From Paralichthys olivaceus (Eukaryota > Chordata > Actinopteri > Pleuronectiformes > Paralichthyidae): DNA of 64,000 bases. The position numbers and the translations under genes are program-made. Position 1 is the first letter of the stretch. Every line of letters begins with the position of its first letter. The stretch is taken from NCBI RefSeq assembly GCF_024713975.1, contig NC_091099.1:18457501-18521500 (forward strand), in the 5' to 3' direction. Shown here in pieces: positions 1-11,425 of the stretch. The notes under the pieces are model-generated. The model was not told the DNA's origin. It ran no database searches and saw only the letters and a list, made by a program, of their open reading frames with translations.

Positions 1-1603
1 AAAAAATACCAGCATACTGCTTCAAGTAAGAGCTGCTAAATGACAAGGTTGGTGTTAACTGCCATGCACATTATGTCTTGATGCATTAAAGTCTCAATAA
101 TGGGAGCAAAATCCTTACGTCTGTCGACACAGAAACCTGCATGCATCATTTAGGTGTCTAAGCCCAGAGCTCCTCTCAGCACCGTGGTGAGAGACAGCAC
201 ATCACTCATTTCCAGGCAGCGCACTCACATCCATCCAGATTTGCAACACCATTTAGAATTTAATCACATCGGTAGTCAAGCATAATGGCACTATATGGTG
301 GTTAGGTGCAACATCAGCAACACAGAATAATGGCCCACATGGAGAGGTTCAACTCTTTACATTGGAGTATTAGTATTCACAGAGAATCCTCTTCTCCACA
401 CCAGTGAGACTCACCCTGCATAGTTACACTGATGGAAAGAGCTGCTGATATACACCCATCACATCTGCCTTCAAAGACTTATTTAAACTATTGCTGGGGA
501 AAAAAAGAAAGAAATACACTACACCTTCCTGCGTGTGATGCAATAAAATCGATTTATCTGCAAACCATATCTAATGGATGTACTCTCCCCCCCAGCCATG
601 CATGCACATTCATCCTGACTCCATAAATGCACTGGCTATGTCATGCAGTGCTGCTTAGTTACATATGAACGGCAGGGAAAGCTAATCAGCAGAGGGGGAA
701 GAGTCATTAACATTCCTGTGAGCTCTCACGCTGAACACTGACTTTAATGCACTAACTGTTCAATCAATGCATTATGTGGCGTTCAGATTTCTGTCCTGAT
801 CATCCAACGGCTCAGCCGCCACAAACTGATGGAAAACATTAGCATGCTAACTGCAGATACAGTACGTCATTAGTTTTCCATCCACGATTACAGACTCAAT
901 GTTCGGATCGTTGATGGCCTGTGAATAATACGTCGGCATACAGGATAATTTGCTTTGTTTACTCGACTGGTGCTTAAAGCCTCTAAAATCGAATACAAAT
1001 ATTCAGGTTTCAATCTACATATTACAGATTACTGCTGATGTGGCGTACAGGAAACAGCTTCTTGGTTTATCAGTGCAGCTTTTACAAACAGCTTTACAGT
1101 ACTCCATGTGGCATTTTGGACCATTGGTCTCCTTCTTCACAATATATACATTTCCAAAAATGCTTTTGTATATATTTTATCTGATTTGATATTTTTCATC
1201 TGTATGCATTTTACTGTTATTTATCTGCACGTATATCTCATAGGCTGTAAATAAAGATGGAGGATGGCCAAACTATTCTGGATACAAATGCTTCCATCTG
1301 ACACCAAGGAAGTAATTTGGAGCCAGAATCTGATTGGGAGTATGTAGGTCCTGCCGATACACCCTCTCGACCAATCGTAAGTCAGTCTCAGGTGTAAATC
1401 ATGACTTTTTTTTTATAGATATCAATTTTAACTTTTAGTTGTATACTGCAGCCTGCCACCAGGAGCAACCAAGACACTTGGGCTTCACTTTTGAGGAGTT
1501 GTCATGTCATCCATATCTTAAATCAATAGCATGGGATACCCTTCTTGAATATAACAAACCATAGTGTACACAGATTGTGCTGTTAGAGGTGAACAGATCA
1601 TAC
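1..1603. other. nell2 intron 3 (left edge), nothing else recognised
   Basis: The sequence lies downstream of the nell2 exon 3 donor (GTATGA on the minus strand, from 1603 down). I looked for the next laminin-G-like exon on the minus strand and did not find one. The rest is AT-rich, unique-looking sequence without recognisable coding content. Confidence 0.5.
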
Positions 1604-4600
1604 CTGTGCTCGGAGTGATGTATGGAGAGGATGACCCCAGAGTTGAGGTGATCCTGTTTGAGGGTCACCAGCACAGTAAACTCATTCTTGCCTCTCAGCT
1701 TATGCACCATTTGCTCAGACACCTCAGCAGGAGCCTTTACTTCCCTGGAGGACCCTGAAAGAAGACCGATAGATCAGATATTATTAGAAACCACTTCTTG
1801 GAGAGATTGATGCTGAATATATTGATGACAGGATGATGTCACTGAAAAGCTATTTAAACACATTCAAAGGTTTCAAAGGTTTCAAACAAAATATACAGAT
1901 GCTGTGTTAAATACTTTACAAGAATAAATAAAAATGCAATATCTCAATATCAAAATCAAGACCTTTTTCCCAACTGTTATAATTTCCTTGGTATTACTTT
2001 AATTGAACAAGAGATTTCTGGAATGAAAACACCAATAAGATGGCACATATTATGCCACTGTTAATTACACTAATTTAACAGAGTGATGACGATATCCTGT
2101 TGAGGAAATTAGAAACATTTTAGGAACATACGTCGTTTGACAGGAAGATTTGCTGTACAAAACTACTGAACATTCGGTTGGGATTTCACAGGCCACATGC
2201 TCTAAATATTTAATGTTTTCACTCTCTGGACAAATTTGAATTCATAAATGAGAAAATCAACACTGAACCCACGAAACACACTGAAAGTAAAGTGACATGA
2301 ACAAAAATATACAGAAAAGTTCCTTTAAAATGTCTCATAACATGAATAACGTGACATATTTTAAAGTCATTCAAAATGTGTTCCCATACAGTGTACTCTT
2401 CACGCCCCACCCAACCATTGGCATAGTGGTGAGTGGCAATGAGTGAATTCTCATTTTTGGGTGAACTATCTCTTTAAGTGCTGTCACACATGAAATCATA
2501 TGAAACACCCACCTACAAAACCTGATCAAAAAACATCTAAACAAGGGTGTAGCACTACAGCGACATGACTTGAAATGAATTGAAAGACTGATGGTGCAGA
2601 CGGGGAGGGCGTTTTCTGTGCTGTTCGCTCGTAAGCACCAGCGTGCCCCCTTCCTCCTCCCCAACTCTACACAGACGTCCATGCTACTTTAATGGAAGCA
2701 TCAATAAATGATGACGTTTCTCAGAAGCAATCACATCAAAGAGTTCACTTCCAGCTATGGGATGCATGCAAGATGCCCTGGCACACTTAAGCGCTCCAGG
2801 AAGCTAGTGTGGCGGCTTCTCCTCAGTGTATTAACATTATTTCCAGCTGGTGAGAGAAGCCAATTAATGCAATGCAACATGAAACAGCAACAAAAAGCCA
2901 CGACGCCGATGACTGCCGTGCTCATCGCTTTTATACGACACAATGACAACACTGAAAAAACCGGAAGCTGCGTTCGTATTTCTCTTCTCAAACCTTCAAC
3001 AAAGCACTTATCGTGCTAGCATTAGCCCTTTCTTCCCTGATGAAGGCTTTTAAGCCCATCAAGGACACATTTGGAGTCATTTCTGTCTAAACAAAAACTG
3101 CTCACTGGATCTGTTTCTCAGCAGCAGACATGCACAGGGCACGTTTTCATGCATTTTGCATTGCCAGCAGAGTATCATTCCAGTGTCATTGGCTGAGGCG
3201 GGACAGATGGTCCGATGACTGTAGGAGTTCTGCCTCGCAGTAATCTGCCGTCATCAACAGATCCCACTTGATAACCAATTCCAAATGACCACTGGTGACA
3301 GTAACGACAGAAATTATAGGATATCATTTTTTTGTTTACTGAGCTTGGATTAAAGCTTCAACTGTCAGTCTTATATTTGAGCATTTTTTAGACAAATGCC
3401 TTTGCAATTAGTCATTTTCCACTTTTGAAACAAAGATAAGCTCAAGAGGATTCACAATGTATGTTGGTCAGTCTATCGCCAAGCTCTGTGTTGAACAGAG
3501 GGAACGCTGACATTTTAATCACGGGCAAAATGAGCGCAGTGGGAGCAGGTGTCAGGGCGGGGTCCGCACTGAGAGACGGTTGATGAGGCGGGGGGGATGG
3601 TGAGGACTGAAGAACCGCTACCACTGGGCTGCTCCACAGCTTGGCAGCCACGTTTGATCTACGAGTGGATGACTCTCATCACTAATCTTTATACTTTAAG
3701 GGGAAGGGGCTGCTTCAAGTGGGTCTGTGGGGGTTGTAACGGGGGCGGAGGAGGCATCACTTGGACAGAGTTATGTACTTGTCTGTATTAAAAAGTGTAT
3801 TGATCTCAACACTGCTAACTGTCCTTCAAACTAAGATCAATCAGATATACCAGAAACATCTCTGCATCAGGGCCAGATCAAGGTAGGGGGTATGTACGGC
3901 AGTGGCACTGGCCCCTGCTGAAATCTGATTGGCCCCTGAAGTGCCCCTATCCTGTCAGTAGTCTTTAATCAACTAGTCAGTTACTCAGTTACTAACAAAA
4001 CTAACAATAAACATGACAATTTATTAGGAACTTTTCGGTAAACAAGAAATGACTTAAATGTGAACTTTACTGAATCAGGAAGTTTGCATGGATGTTGGAC
4101 ATATAATTGGCCCCTCTCTGTAAATTATGGCCCCTTCACAACCCCTGACCCGACACTACTCTGCATCCCTAAAATCGAGAGTATATGAAGGAACAGTAGA
4201 TTACATTGTGCTGTGATGAGGGTGCTAGCGTTCCCACCTTCCAAATCAATATGGCCCTGCAGAGGGGGGCCTTTGGTCGATTATCTATTGGCAGCTGCCT
4301 GGATGGGGCAGCCACCTGCTCCTACAATCACCACTTTGATGTGAAATATTGACACAAAATAGCTTTAAAATGATGATGTAGTGATAAAATTCAAATCGAC
4401 AAAAGATTTTCAGCACAGCTCGTCATCTCTTGTCAGAGAGACATACAGATTTTGAAAGAGTTTTCCAAAAAGCCTCCAGCTCAACAGCATCCAGAGGAAG
4501 CGCGGCTTTGGGCTACAGCCTAATCTTATCTCCTGGGTACATTCTACTTTAATGGTTATGCTCAGGCCACAATTTCCATCCCTCAGCTTCACTTCTAATC

Positions 4601-7388
4601 TTAAACTGTCTAATGTGGTCTTATTTCGTCTGACCCTTAGGACACACACAGCATTGCATGTGCATATAGTGGCGGCACTGCACCAGTCACTTGCTCACAC
4701 ATTGAGTATTTAGAACAGGTGCCCTGCAGCAAAGCATGAGAGCGCAGATAAACCGAGCTTTAACACAATCCCTTTCTCACACAGTGCTTTCACTCCTACC
4801 TGTGCTTACAGAGTCAGTTTTTGTACTGAGTAAAAATAATATAGTCCGAAGTGTATTTTTATTTGCATTACATGTTTGGCTTCTAATTTAATGAATTTCC
4901 AGAGGAAATAGTGACTGAAAAACAGTGTTGCTGATATTAGAAGAAGATCATAGCCACTTTCATATGTGAATAATGAGGACTCTCGTTCTTTGGTCTGGAA
5001 TGCCAGTACAAAATAACACCTCCTACATCTCCCCGACAACTCTTCAATAACATTTTGCGAATAAGTCATCTTTCAAGCAGCGAGCCGTTGCGTAATGCAG
5101 TAAACACAAGGAGCCAAGAGGGGTCAGGATAAACACTGTGATCTAATCAGTAGAGGAAGAATCACAGTATTACAATAAACCGAGTGAAAATGTACTAATT
5201 TTCTGATTGCATAATGTTTTGTATTTTTATTTAAAAAAATGATAAGAGCATATTTCAAAACGACACTTTTTATCTGTTGGCCTGAGCTGAGAGGAATATA
5301 TGTGGGAGGGTTAGGCAGGAGAATATCTCTCCAGAGGGATTAGACTAATGATGAATTCTCCACCCGCAGCAAACTCCAAAGCTTTCATTACTGTCAACAC
5401 ACACACACACACACATGTGCACACATAGGTGAACAGGTGTAGACGACAAACAAAGAAAGATACTATACACCTCCACACAAACAGTGAGTCATTACAAACA
5501 GAGAGAGATGGCCACAGATATATGCAGCAACATGGGGCCACCACAAAGCCACAAAGGAGAATGCATTCACACACAGACACGCACGCACATACGTACGCTG
5601 CTACATAGGCCGACCCCAAAAAGCTGGTCATTACAGCTCCTGAATATTCCACTGTGATCACTCAATATGCATTCGGTGCCCCATCTCCCCCCACTGTGCC
5701 TCCACTCTCCTGGAACAAACACTAAACTGAGCCAAGGGCACCTCCAGGACTGCTTTGGCCAGCAATTTTTCCCCCAATTCTCAGATCGCCTCCTCAGTGA
5801 CCTGTCATTCACACATACACAGAGCTAATGACAGGCTCCCAGCCACCCAACTGTGTAAGTGCCCTGGGGGGATAGAAATATCTCTCTCTCTCTCTCTCTC
5901 CATTGTCACCGGTGCTCCTGTGTGGAACATAGGATCAGGCTCGCCTCAGAAGGCGGTAAGCAAAACAGACTTTGACCGTAGGGAGTTGGGGGATGATGCC
6001 AGTCAACAGTTTGAAGAAGGATGGGTTTGTTGCTTATGATGCAAACAATAAATACAACAAAAACTACAGTATATAAATTAAAGCACGTGTGATAATCTTA
6101 TATTTAAATAGAAAATGGTGATTATCTTGTTTTCCCAGGGAATAATTCATGGTTCTTGATTACAAAAAGTCTGGCCCACTTAGGGAACAGATAGCTATGA
6201 CTGTGTGAAATCTGGGTGCAGCTTTATTGAATTTAAGGCAACTGTTAGGCCTTGGTGGAAGTATGCGCTCCATTGAGTGTCATTCTAGTTGTTTATTCAC
6301 AAAAAAGATCACAAGGCCACACAGAAATAAGACTTGGAGTTATTCCATCTTTCATTGAATCCTTAGTTGTCTACTGCAAAGATCTTTCATACTGATTATT
6401 TGAGCTGAATTGACTAAATGTTTCTGAAAATGGGTGGGGTGGGGGTTATGGGATAGAATAAGGGAGACTTTTCGATATGATCCTTGACAATTGGTAAATT
6501 TTGCAATCCTTGTACCCTGCTAACAATTCTACTGTGTGGCACCTTTGGACATGTCAGCATTGCTTTAAGCCCATTCTTTAAGTTCTTTACCTTCAGGGAA
6601 TAAAATATTAATTCCTAAACCGGGCAGAACTGAAGCAAAACAGTTTCGAACACAGTTTTATTCAGTTACTCACTGCTTATATCTGAAAAAAACTCACCAG
6701 TTTACAAGTAAAGGTAAATTTACTCATCATGTAGAGTGTGACACAGAGTGTTAAAGACAGAGGAATCAAGGTAAGAATACCTGAAGTGATAACACCAGCA
6801 TTAGCTTGGTTTTTAAATTAATACAAATAACATATCCAAATATGAAAACCTTTGTTACAAGCTGCCGACTTTGGTTTTTTAATTTCTCAGTTTCCCAAAG
6901 CATAATACACCATCACCAAAATGCTCTCAAGTCTTTTGAAATAGTTTTTTTTAGCTCTGTTAAGGAAAGATGTTTTTGTTTAAGGCCCATTTTAACCATT
7001 TATCCACTGTGTTCATGTATGTGCATTTCTTTTGTATGATGCAAGCTAATTTCTCTATATTACATCATATATAGCTTTTTTCAAATGGGAGAGATTTGCA
7101 ATGATCTGCAGAATGTACCAGGAACTGCAACAAAACAAACAGCAAAATATTACACTTGCTTATCCAAAGCTCCTTACAGCATAAAGTTTAGAATGAGAGT
7201 TACACAAGACTCCCGTTGATTCTTGTTGGTAAATTTCCATTATCTTTTCTTGTCCTTCTTTACGTCTGGTGTTAGCTACACATTGGCCACTGAACGTGCT
7301 CAGAAGCGTCTAACCTACACTGGAGCTTGAATCTTTGAATCTGGGCTACACTAGAAACACGCGTTTGCTGTTCCTATTCAAACAATTG

Positions 7389-7422
<34 letters not shown>

Positions 7423-10400
7423 TCTGCTGTATTATAGATGAGTCTCTTCCATCCTGTTACACTTCAGTGTCACTGCAGTCATGGACATAATCACCACAAC
7501 ACACAGTGAAACACCTCACCTCGGTGTGTTCAAACAGTCTGAGGAAAAACAGGATTCTGAGACAGACAGGACTCACACATGCACACACACACACACACAC
7601 GCACACAAACACACACAGAGAGATACAATTACAGGGGAATCTTGTGCTGCAGCTGAACGGATGCTTCTAGCAATTGTGCTGTTTGCACTTCGATTGAGTT
7701 TGGTCCATGCGCTCGTAGCCAGAGAGGCAGAGTGTTGGTGCATGTCTGTTGGGGGAAGGGAGTGCTTCTGGGTGTGGCCCCCCTGCTTGTTTATACAGAG
7801 ACAGATAGATATCTCAATGTCTCGATATTAAAAAGTGGTGGGCGGGTGGGGGGTGCTAATGATGTCATGATTTTTTTGGTGGTGGGGGCTGAGCATCACC
7901 TGGCATCAGGACATGAGAAGAGCGCACAACCCCGAGGCTTTTCTCCCTCTCCCTGAGGTCCACCTCTCCTCATGCCGTGCAACGCAGCAACTGACAGCTA
8001 CCTTCAGAAGCACCAGCAGGGGTGCGCTTAACAACAATCACCCCCCCGCTCACTGCTCTCTTCATCCTGTCTCAGACACCGAAAACAACATACTTTGGCT
8101 GCATCGTGCTCGCCACAGTTACTTATCCATGTACACATTCCTATATGGTGTGAATTTCATTCTCCTTCACTTTCAGCTCTCACCAGCAACCCCTCCTCCC
8201 TCCTCCACACCCAGCACCCAGAGATAACAGCCGCCCCTTCAGGCAGGCAGGCAGAGCAGGGGACAGCCGTGGATATGTTCTGCCTGCTATCTAATGAGCG
8301 TCGGAATGTCACTGTGGGCCTGTCTCCTGGTCCCAGCCAGCCGAGCATCTACACATGTGGAATCAGCGCAGTCTATCAAACAGCTGCCAGACAGCTCTGC
8401 TCCCTATCTCTCTCTCTCCTCCATTCTCCCTCATTTTCCTTCTATCTCTCTGCATCTCTACAGTACTGTTTGTGTGTGTGTATGTGTGTGTGTGTGTGTG
8501 TCCCTGTCTATTTCTGATCACAAACAAGCAGCAGGCCCAGGTTTACTTTGCCGGGTACACCTCTCCCTGCTGCCTCCCCCTCACTCAGCATCATTGACTT
8601 AACATAGACATCCCAAATGAAGGATGGAGGCTAGCACTGCCATAAATAACACACCGCCTGCTCTTCCTCTGCGACTGAATGTACTTAGCAAAGGTAATGC
8701 AGAGGAATAACAGAGAGTAATGATGGAGAGGTGCCAGTTGCGAAGCCGTCTTGTTTTTGCAATTTATGATTAAAGCGGCAGGAGCTTCTTTCTACGACTG
8801 TCTTTGTTGCTCTCTCTCTTTCTCCAACTCTTCCTCACGGTCTTCCTCCTCCCTGCCTCTCACCACCTGACTGGGTTATACAGCACTTCTGAGTGTTGTC
8901 TACACGGAGGACATCAAATGGCCTGAATTCACAATGCTGATGCTGGAGTTGCTGGTCTGAAAAAAAAAGAAGTGCTGCTGTCTCAGTCGCTGTGTCGTGA
9001 GATTAGAAGATATATCCACAAGGAGGAGAGGAGAAGCATAGACGTCAACAAATGTTTGTGGTGTTTCTCTGCCCCTCAAAACAACATTGTCACTTTGGTA
9101 CATTTTGTGATTCGTGTCGAGATCCTCCTTGTGAGGATTTAAGTGTTGCCACATCCTCAGTTTCCCACTGATCTTGGAGCCAAAAGCAATTTCCTCTGTT
9201 GCTGCTATTAGCGGGGTTATGATAGACATCTCCATCCCTGTGATGACACTGTTTAACAGTCTCATTTGGACTTTAATAAGTGTCTGACATGAAATGACAA
9301 TTTACACTTGCAAAACAGAGGATAAAAAAGATAAAGAATGGCCGCAGCTTTGAAAACTTCATTATGCACACAGCTGAATGCCACATATATAACATATGTA
9401 GCCTGCCTTACAGAAGACACCATGGGCATCTGACTCACTCTTCCACACATTCATACTTTAAGGGTGTAGAAACTGTTATGCTTACACACTCCAGAGGATC
9501 ACCCATGGCTATGTTGTAGCAGGGGGCCTATTCACCCTCCAGACTCACATCATACATCTCTGCGAACACAGGGTTTTGTCCCTGCCTAATCTGATTATGC
9601 CCAGTCTTTATGATTCTTTGCGTGATTCACCCATCTCTCCCCCTCTCTGCTCGTCCCTGCTCAGCCCACCAACCCACTGCCTATTGTTCAGGCAGGTGGC
9701 ATTGTGGGGCCCCCCGAGGAAAACTGAAAGCCCACTGTATGCATGTTGGCCCCCTGACAGTTATACTGTGGAGAGTTAGAACCGTTTGCAGGCATATTGT
9801 GCTTATAATATCATCACATCATCTGACATTTTGAGAGAAATCCCTACATCTGGCATCTCAGGGAGTGGATCCGTGGATTTACGCAATCATGTTAGTCTTG
9901 CAAGAAGATGTTAAAACAAAATATTAGCAGCACAGCGATGATTGTGACAGTCAGTTTTCATTCCAAGCTGCTCTTATCTTCCATTAATGAGGAAAAACAC
10001 AGGTAGTGTGTGTGTGTGTGATTACTGTACCTTGGAAGTGAAAAGCTCGAGACTCGCTGTGGAAGCCCTGGACCTGAGTAACTCCATCAAAACCTTCTCC
10101 AAGTGTTAGTTCATCAAACACGCTGATGCGCAGGGCAGGGTCAACACCAAAACCTGCAACTAATGTGCACACACACACACAAAACAACATTATTGTCATT
10201 GTTAACAGCAGGCAAGGACACGTGTGATGCTGTATAAAGACTCTGCTGGGGTCTGGGGAGGTGTTAGTGTACAGTAAAATAATAAATCAACTACAGGTCT
10301 GGTTGTTTTTGAGAAGCACACAGTGTCCACATATGCATAAGAACACATGATCTAATCATGCATCTGATCTCTGAGGCTACATGTTGCAAGAGATTGTTGG

Positions 10401-10481
10401 TGTATCACAATGACAGCATTGTGTCCTACCTGAGGAGGCGCAGAATGTGCCGAGGACCAGAAAGAGCTGTAATAATCCCAT
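1604..10481 (-). CDS. nell2: nell2, 5' part: protein kinase C-binding protein NELL2 (exons 1-3)
   Basis: NELL2 is a secreted, EGF-repeat and VWC-domain glycoprotein of neurons that acts as a Robo3 ligand. Three coding exons are visible: 10430-10481 (start codon and hydrophobic signal peptide, MGLLQLFLVLGTFC), 10031-10159 (GFGVDPALRISVFDELTLGE, the start of the mature protein) and 1604-1754 (FTVLVTLKQDHLNSGVILSI, the first strand region of the thrombospondin-N/laminin-G-like domain). Phases join as 1, 1 and 2, giving about 110 residues of a protein of roughly 815. Later laminin-G, VWC and EGF exons are not seen in bases 1-1600 and should lie left of the window. Intron 2 is about 8.3 kb. The GVDP and LKQ-HLNSGVILSIHH blocks match remembered vertebrate NELL2 better than NELL1. 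Whether this is the a or b fish paralogue cannot be told. Confidence 0.93.
2396..2477 (-). repeat. Interspersed teleost repeat fragment with AGTTCACCC motif
   Basis: On the minus strand it begins with TTAAAGAGATAGTTCACCC followed by an AAAAATGAGAATTCA block. I recognise this as the head of a very common fish interspersed repeat (usually TTAAAGGGATAGTTCACCCA). The far end is not defined. It sits in nell2 intron 2. Confidence 0.55.
3868..4158. mobile_element. hAT-type non-autonomous DNA transposon (MITE), 291 bp
   Basis: The element is flanked by an exact 8-bp direct repeat, CTCTGCAT at 3860-3867 and again at 4159-4166, the target-site duplication length expected for hAT elements. Its ends are imperfect inverted repeats: the left begins CAGGGCCAGATCAAGG and the reverse complement of the right begins TAGTGTCGGGTCAGGG. 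The interior is rich in GGCCCC and has no transposase frame, so it is a non-autonomous copy. It lies in nell2 intron 2. Confidence 0.75.
5881..5900. repeat. (TC)10 microsatellite
   Basis: Twenty uninterrupted bases of TC dinucleotide in nell2 intron 2. Confidence 0.95.
7391..7420. repeat. (CA)15 microsatellite
   Basis: Thirty perfect bases of CA repeat. A second interrupted CA tract follows at about 7582-7618. Confidence 0.97.
8470..8501. repeat. (GT)n microsatellite
   Basis: A GT repeat of about 32 bases with one TATG interruption, downstream of a TC-rich stretch in nell2 intron 2. Confidence 0.95.
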
Positions 10482-10960
10482 GGTGAATGTATAAAAAAGA
10501 TATTAGTCCATGTTTTATCCACTTCCTGAGAGACGGTAGATTGTTCAATCACATGCGAATGATGCTGTCACCCTCCTCGTATACAGAAGGCTTTTACCAA
10601 TCCCAAATGTTGAGCGGAGGCATCATCACAACTTTAAGATGATGCAAAATAAATGAAAAACAATGCAAATCCAGACACAGGAAGAAAAGGGCGTCGCGAG
10701 TGTGCAAATTATTCCATGAAACGCACGGACTGCTCCATCGGCACAGGTGGCAAACAGAGGACGCACAAAGCGCAGCAGCCGCTGCCTCAACAGACGCTCC
10801 AGCAGCAGCAGAGTGAGGGCTGCGCACCAGAGGAGAGGAGGGAGAGGAAGGGAGAGGAGAGGGAGGAGAGAGAGGAGGGGGGAGACGAAAGAAAACTGAT
10901 AAGGAGTGAGAGAGGAAGGCTGAAAGAGGGACAATGAAGCCCCCTTGTGGCCTGAGGCGA
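10482..10960 (-). promoter_or_regulatory. nell2 5' leader and putative promoter region
   Basis: Upstream of the nell2 start codon the sequence becomes CpG-containing and GC-rich (roughly 10,680-10,900), with a CAGCAGCAG block near 10,800 and a GGAGAG purine tract at 10,830-10,890. That fits a leader or CpG-type promoter. I see no convincing TATA box. Open frames here come from the low-complexity purine tract and I do not call them genes. Confidence 0.45.
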
Positions 10961-11155
10961 GGAAAGCCTTGGTGGATCCAAAACTAGGCTGCTGGTATTG
11001 ATTGTTACCACGCCTACTGGAAAGAAAGGAAATGTATACAGAGCAAAACTTGTAAATTCCTTTTGAAACAACTATTTAAAAAAGGTTTTCCACTGTCACT
11101 GCATGTCAGACCTGTGATGGCTCCAACAAGCAGAGCAGTTTTTTCCCCAAACTGA

Positions 11156-11425
11156 TATGAGGTCACTGTGACAGTTTATCTTTGTGTCCAAGAGACAACT
11201 GGTCAAAATGTGAAGACGTTCCTAAAGGCAGATTTGAAACTATCGTGTTCAACTCATCGTATCAGGACATCTGTGAGTCTAACTGAACATTTGTGCCAAA
11301 CTTCTCTCGAGGCGTTATTAAGGCAAAAGAGTTTTGTGAGGTCACAGTTGACCTTTGACGTCCAAGTTCTAATCAGGCCATTCTTGAGTCCGAGTGAAAT
11401 GTTTGCACTAAATTTGAAGAAATGT
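11156..11425. repeat. Interspersed teleost repeat with GGTCACAGTTGACCTTTGAC motif
   Basis: The stretch contains GAGGTCACTGTGACAG, GAGGTCACAGTTGACCTTTG and TTGAGTCCGAGTGAAATGTT. These resemble a high-copy fish repeat that I recognise by its alternating 'ggtcacagtgacctttgacc' and 'ttgagtccaagtgaacgttt' blocks. This copy is diverged. It is in the nell2-dbx2 intergenic region. Confidence 0.6.

Larger units (their letters stand above)
1755..10030 (-). other. nell2 intron 2, no coding exons seen
   Basis: This 8.3-kb stretch separates nell2 exons 2 and 3. It holds a MITE (3868-4158), a TTCACCC-type repeat near 2400-2477 and several (CA)n/(TC)n microsatellites. Short open frames here lack family resemblance and splice context, and many simply read through dinucleotide repeats. 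I see no gene nested in it. Confidence 0.7.

Noticed and set aside
2371-2682. A 103-codon minus-strand open frame in nell2 intron 2
   Set aside because: It overlaps the TTCACCC-type interspersed repeat and has no family resemblance or splice context.
5311-5812. Cysteine-rich minus-strand open frames
   Set aside because: The repeated VCVCV/CACVCV strings are translations of CA/GT microsatellite sequence.
7391-7618. Regularly spaced CA tracts as a possible CRISPR-like array
   Set aside because: They are simple dinucleotide microsatellites with no unique equal-length spacers, in a vertebrate genome.
8095-8602. Three overlapping plus-strand frames of 80-140 codons
   Set aside because: They run across TC-rich and (GT)n sequence and lack recognisable domains. 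The serine/leucine/cysteine/valine bias reflects the repeats.
10626-11071. Several overlapping open frames upstream of nell2
   Set aside because: They come from a purine-rich GGAGAG tract read in different frames. The location fits a promoter or leader.
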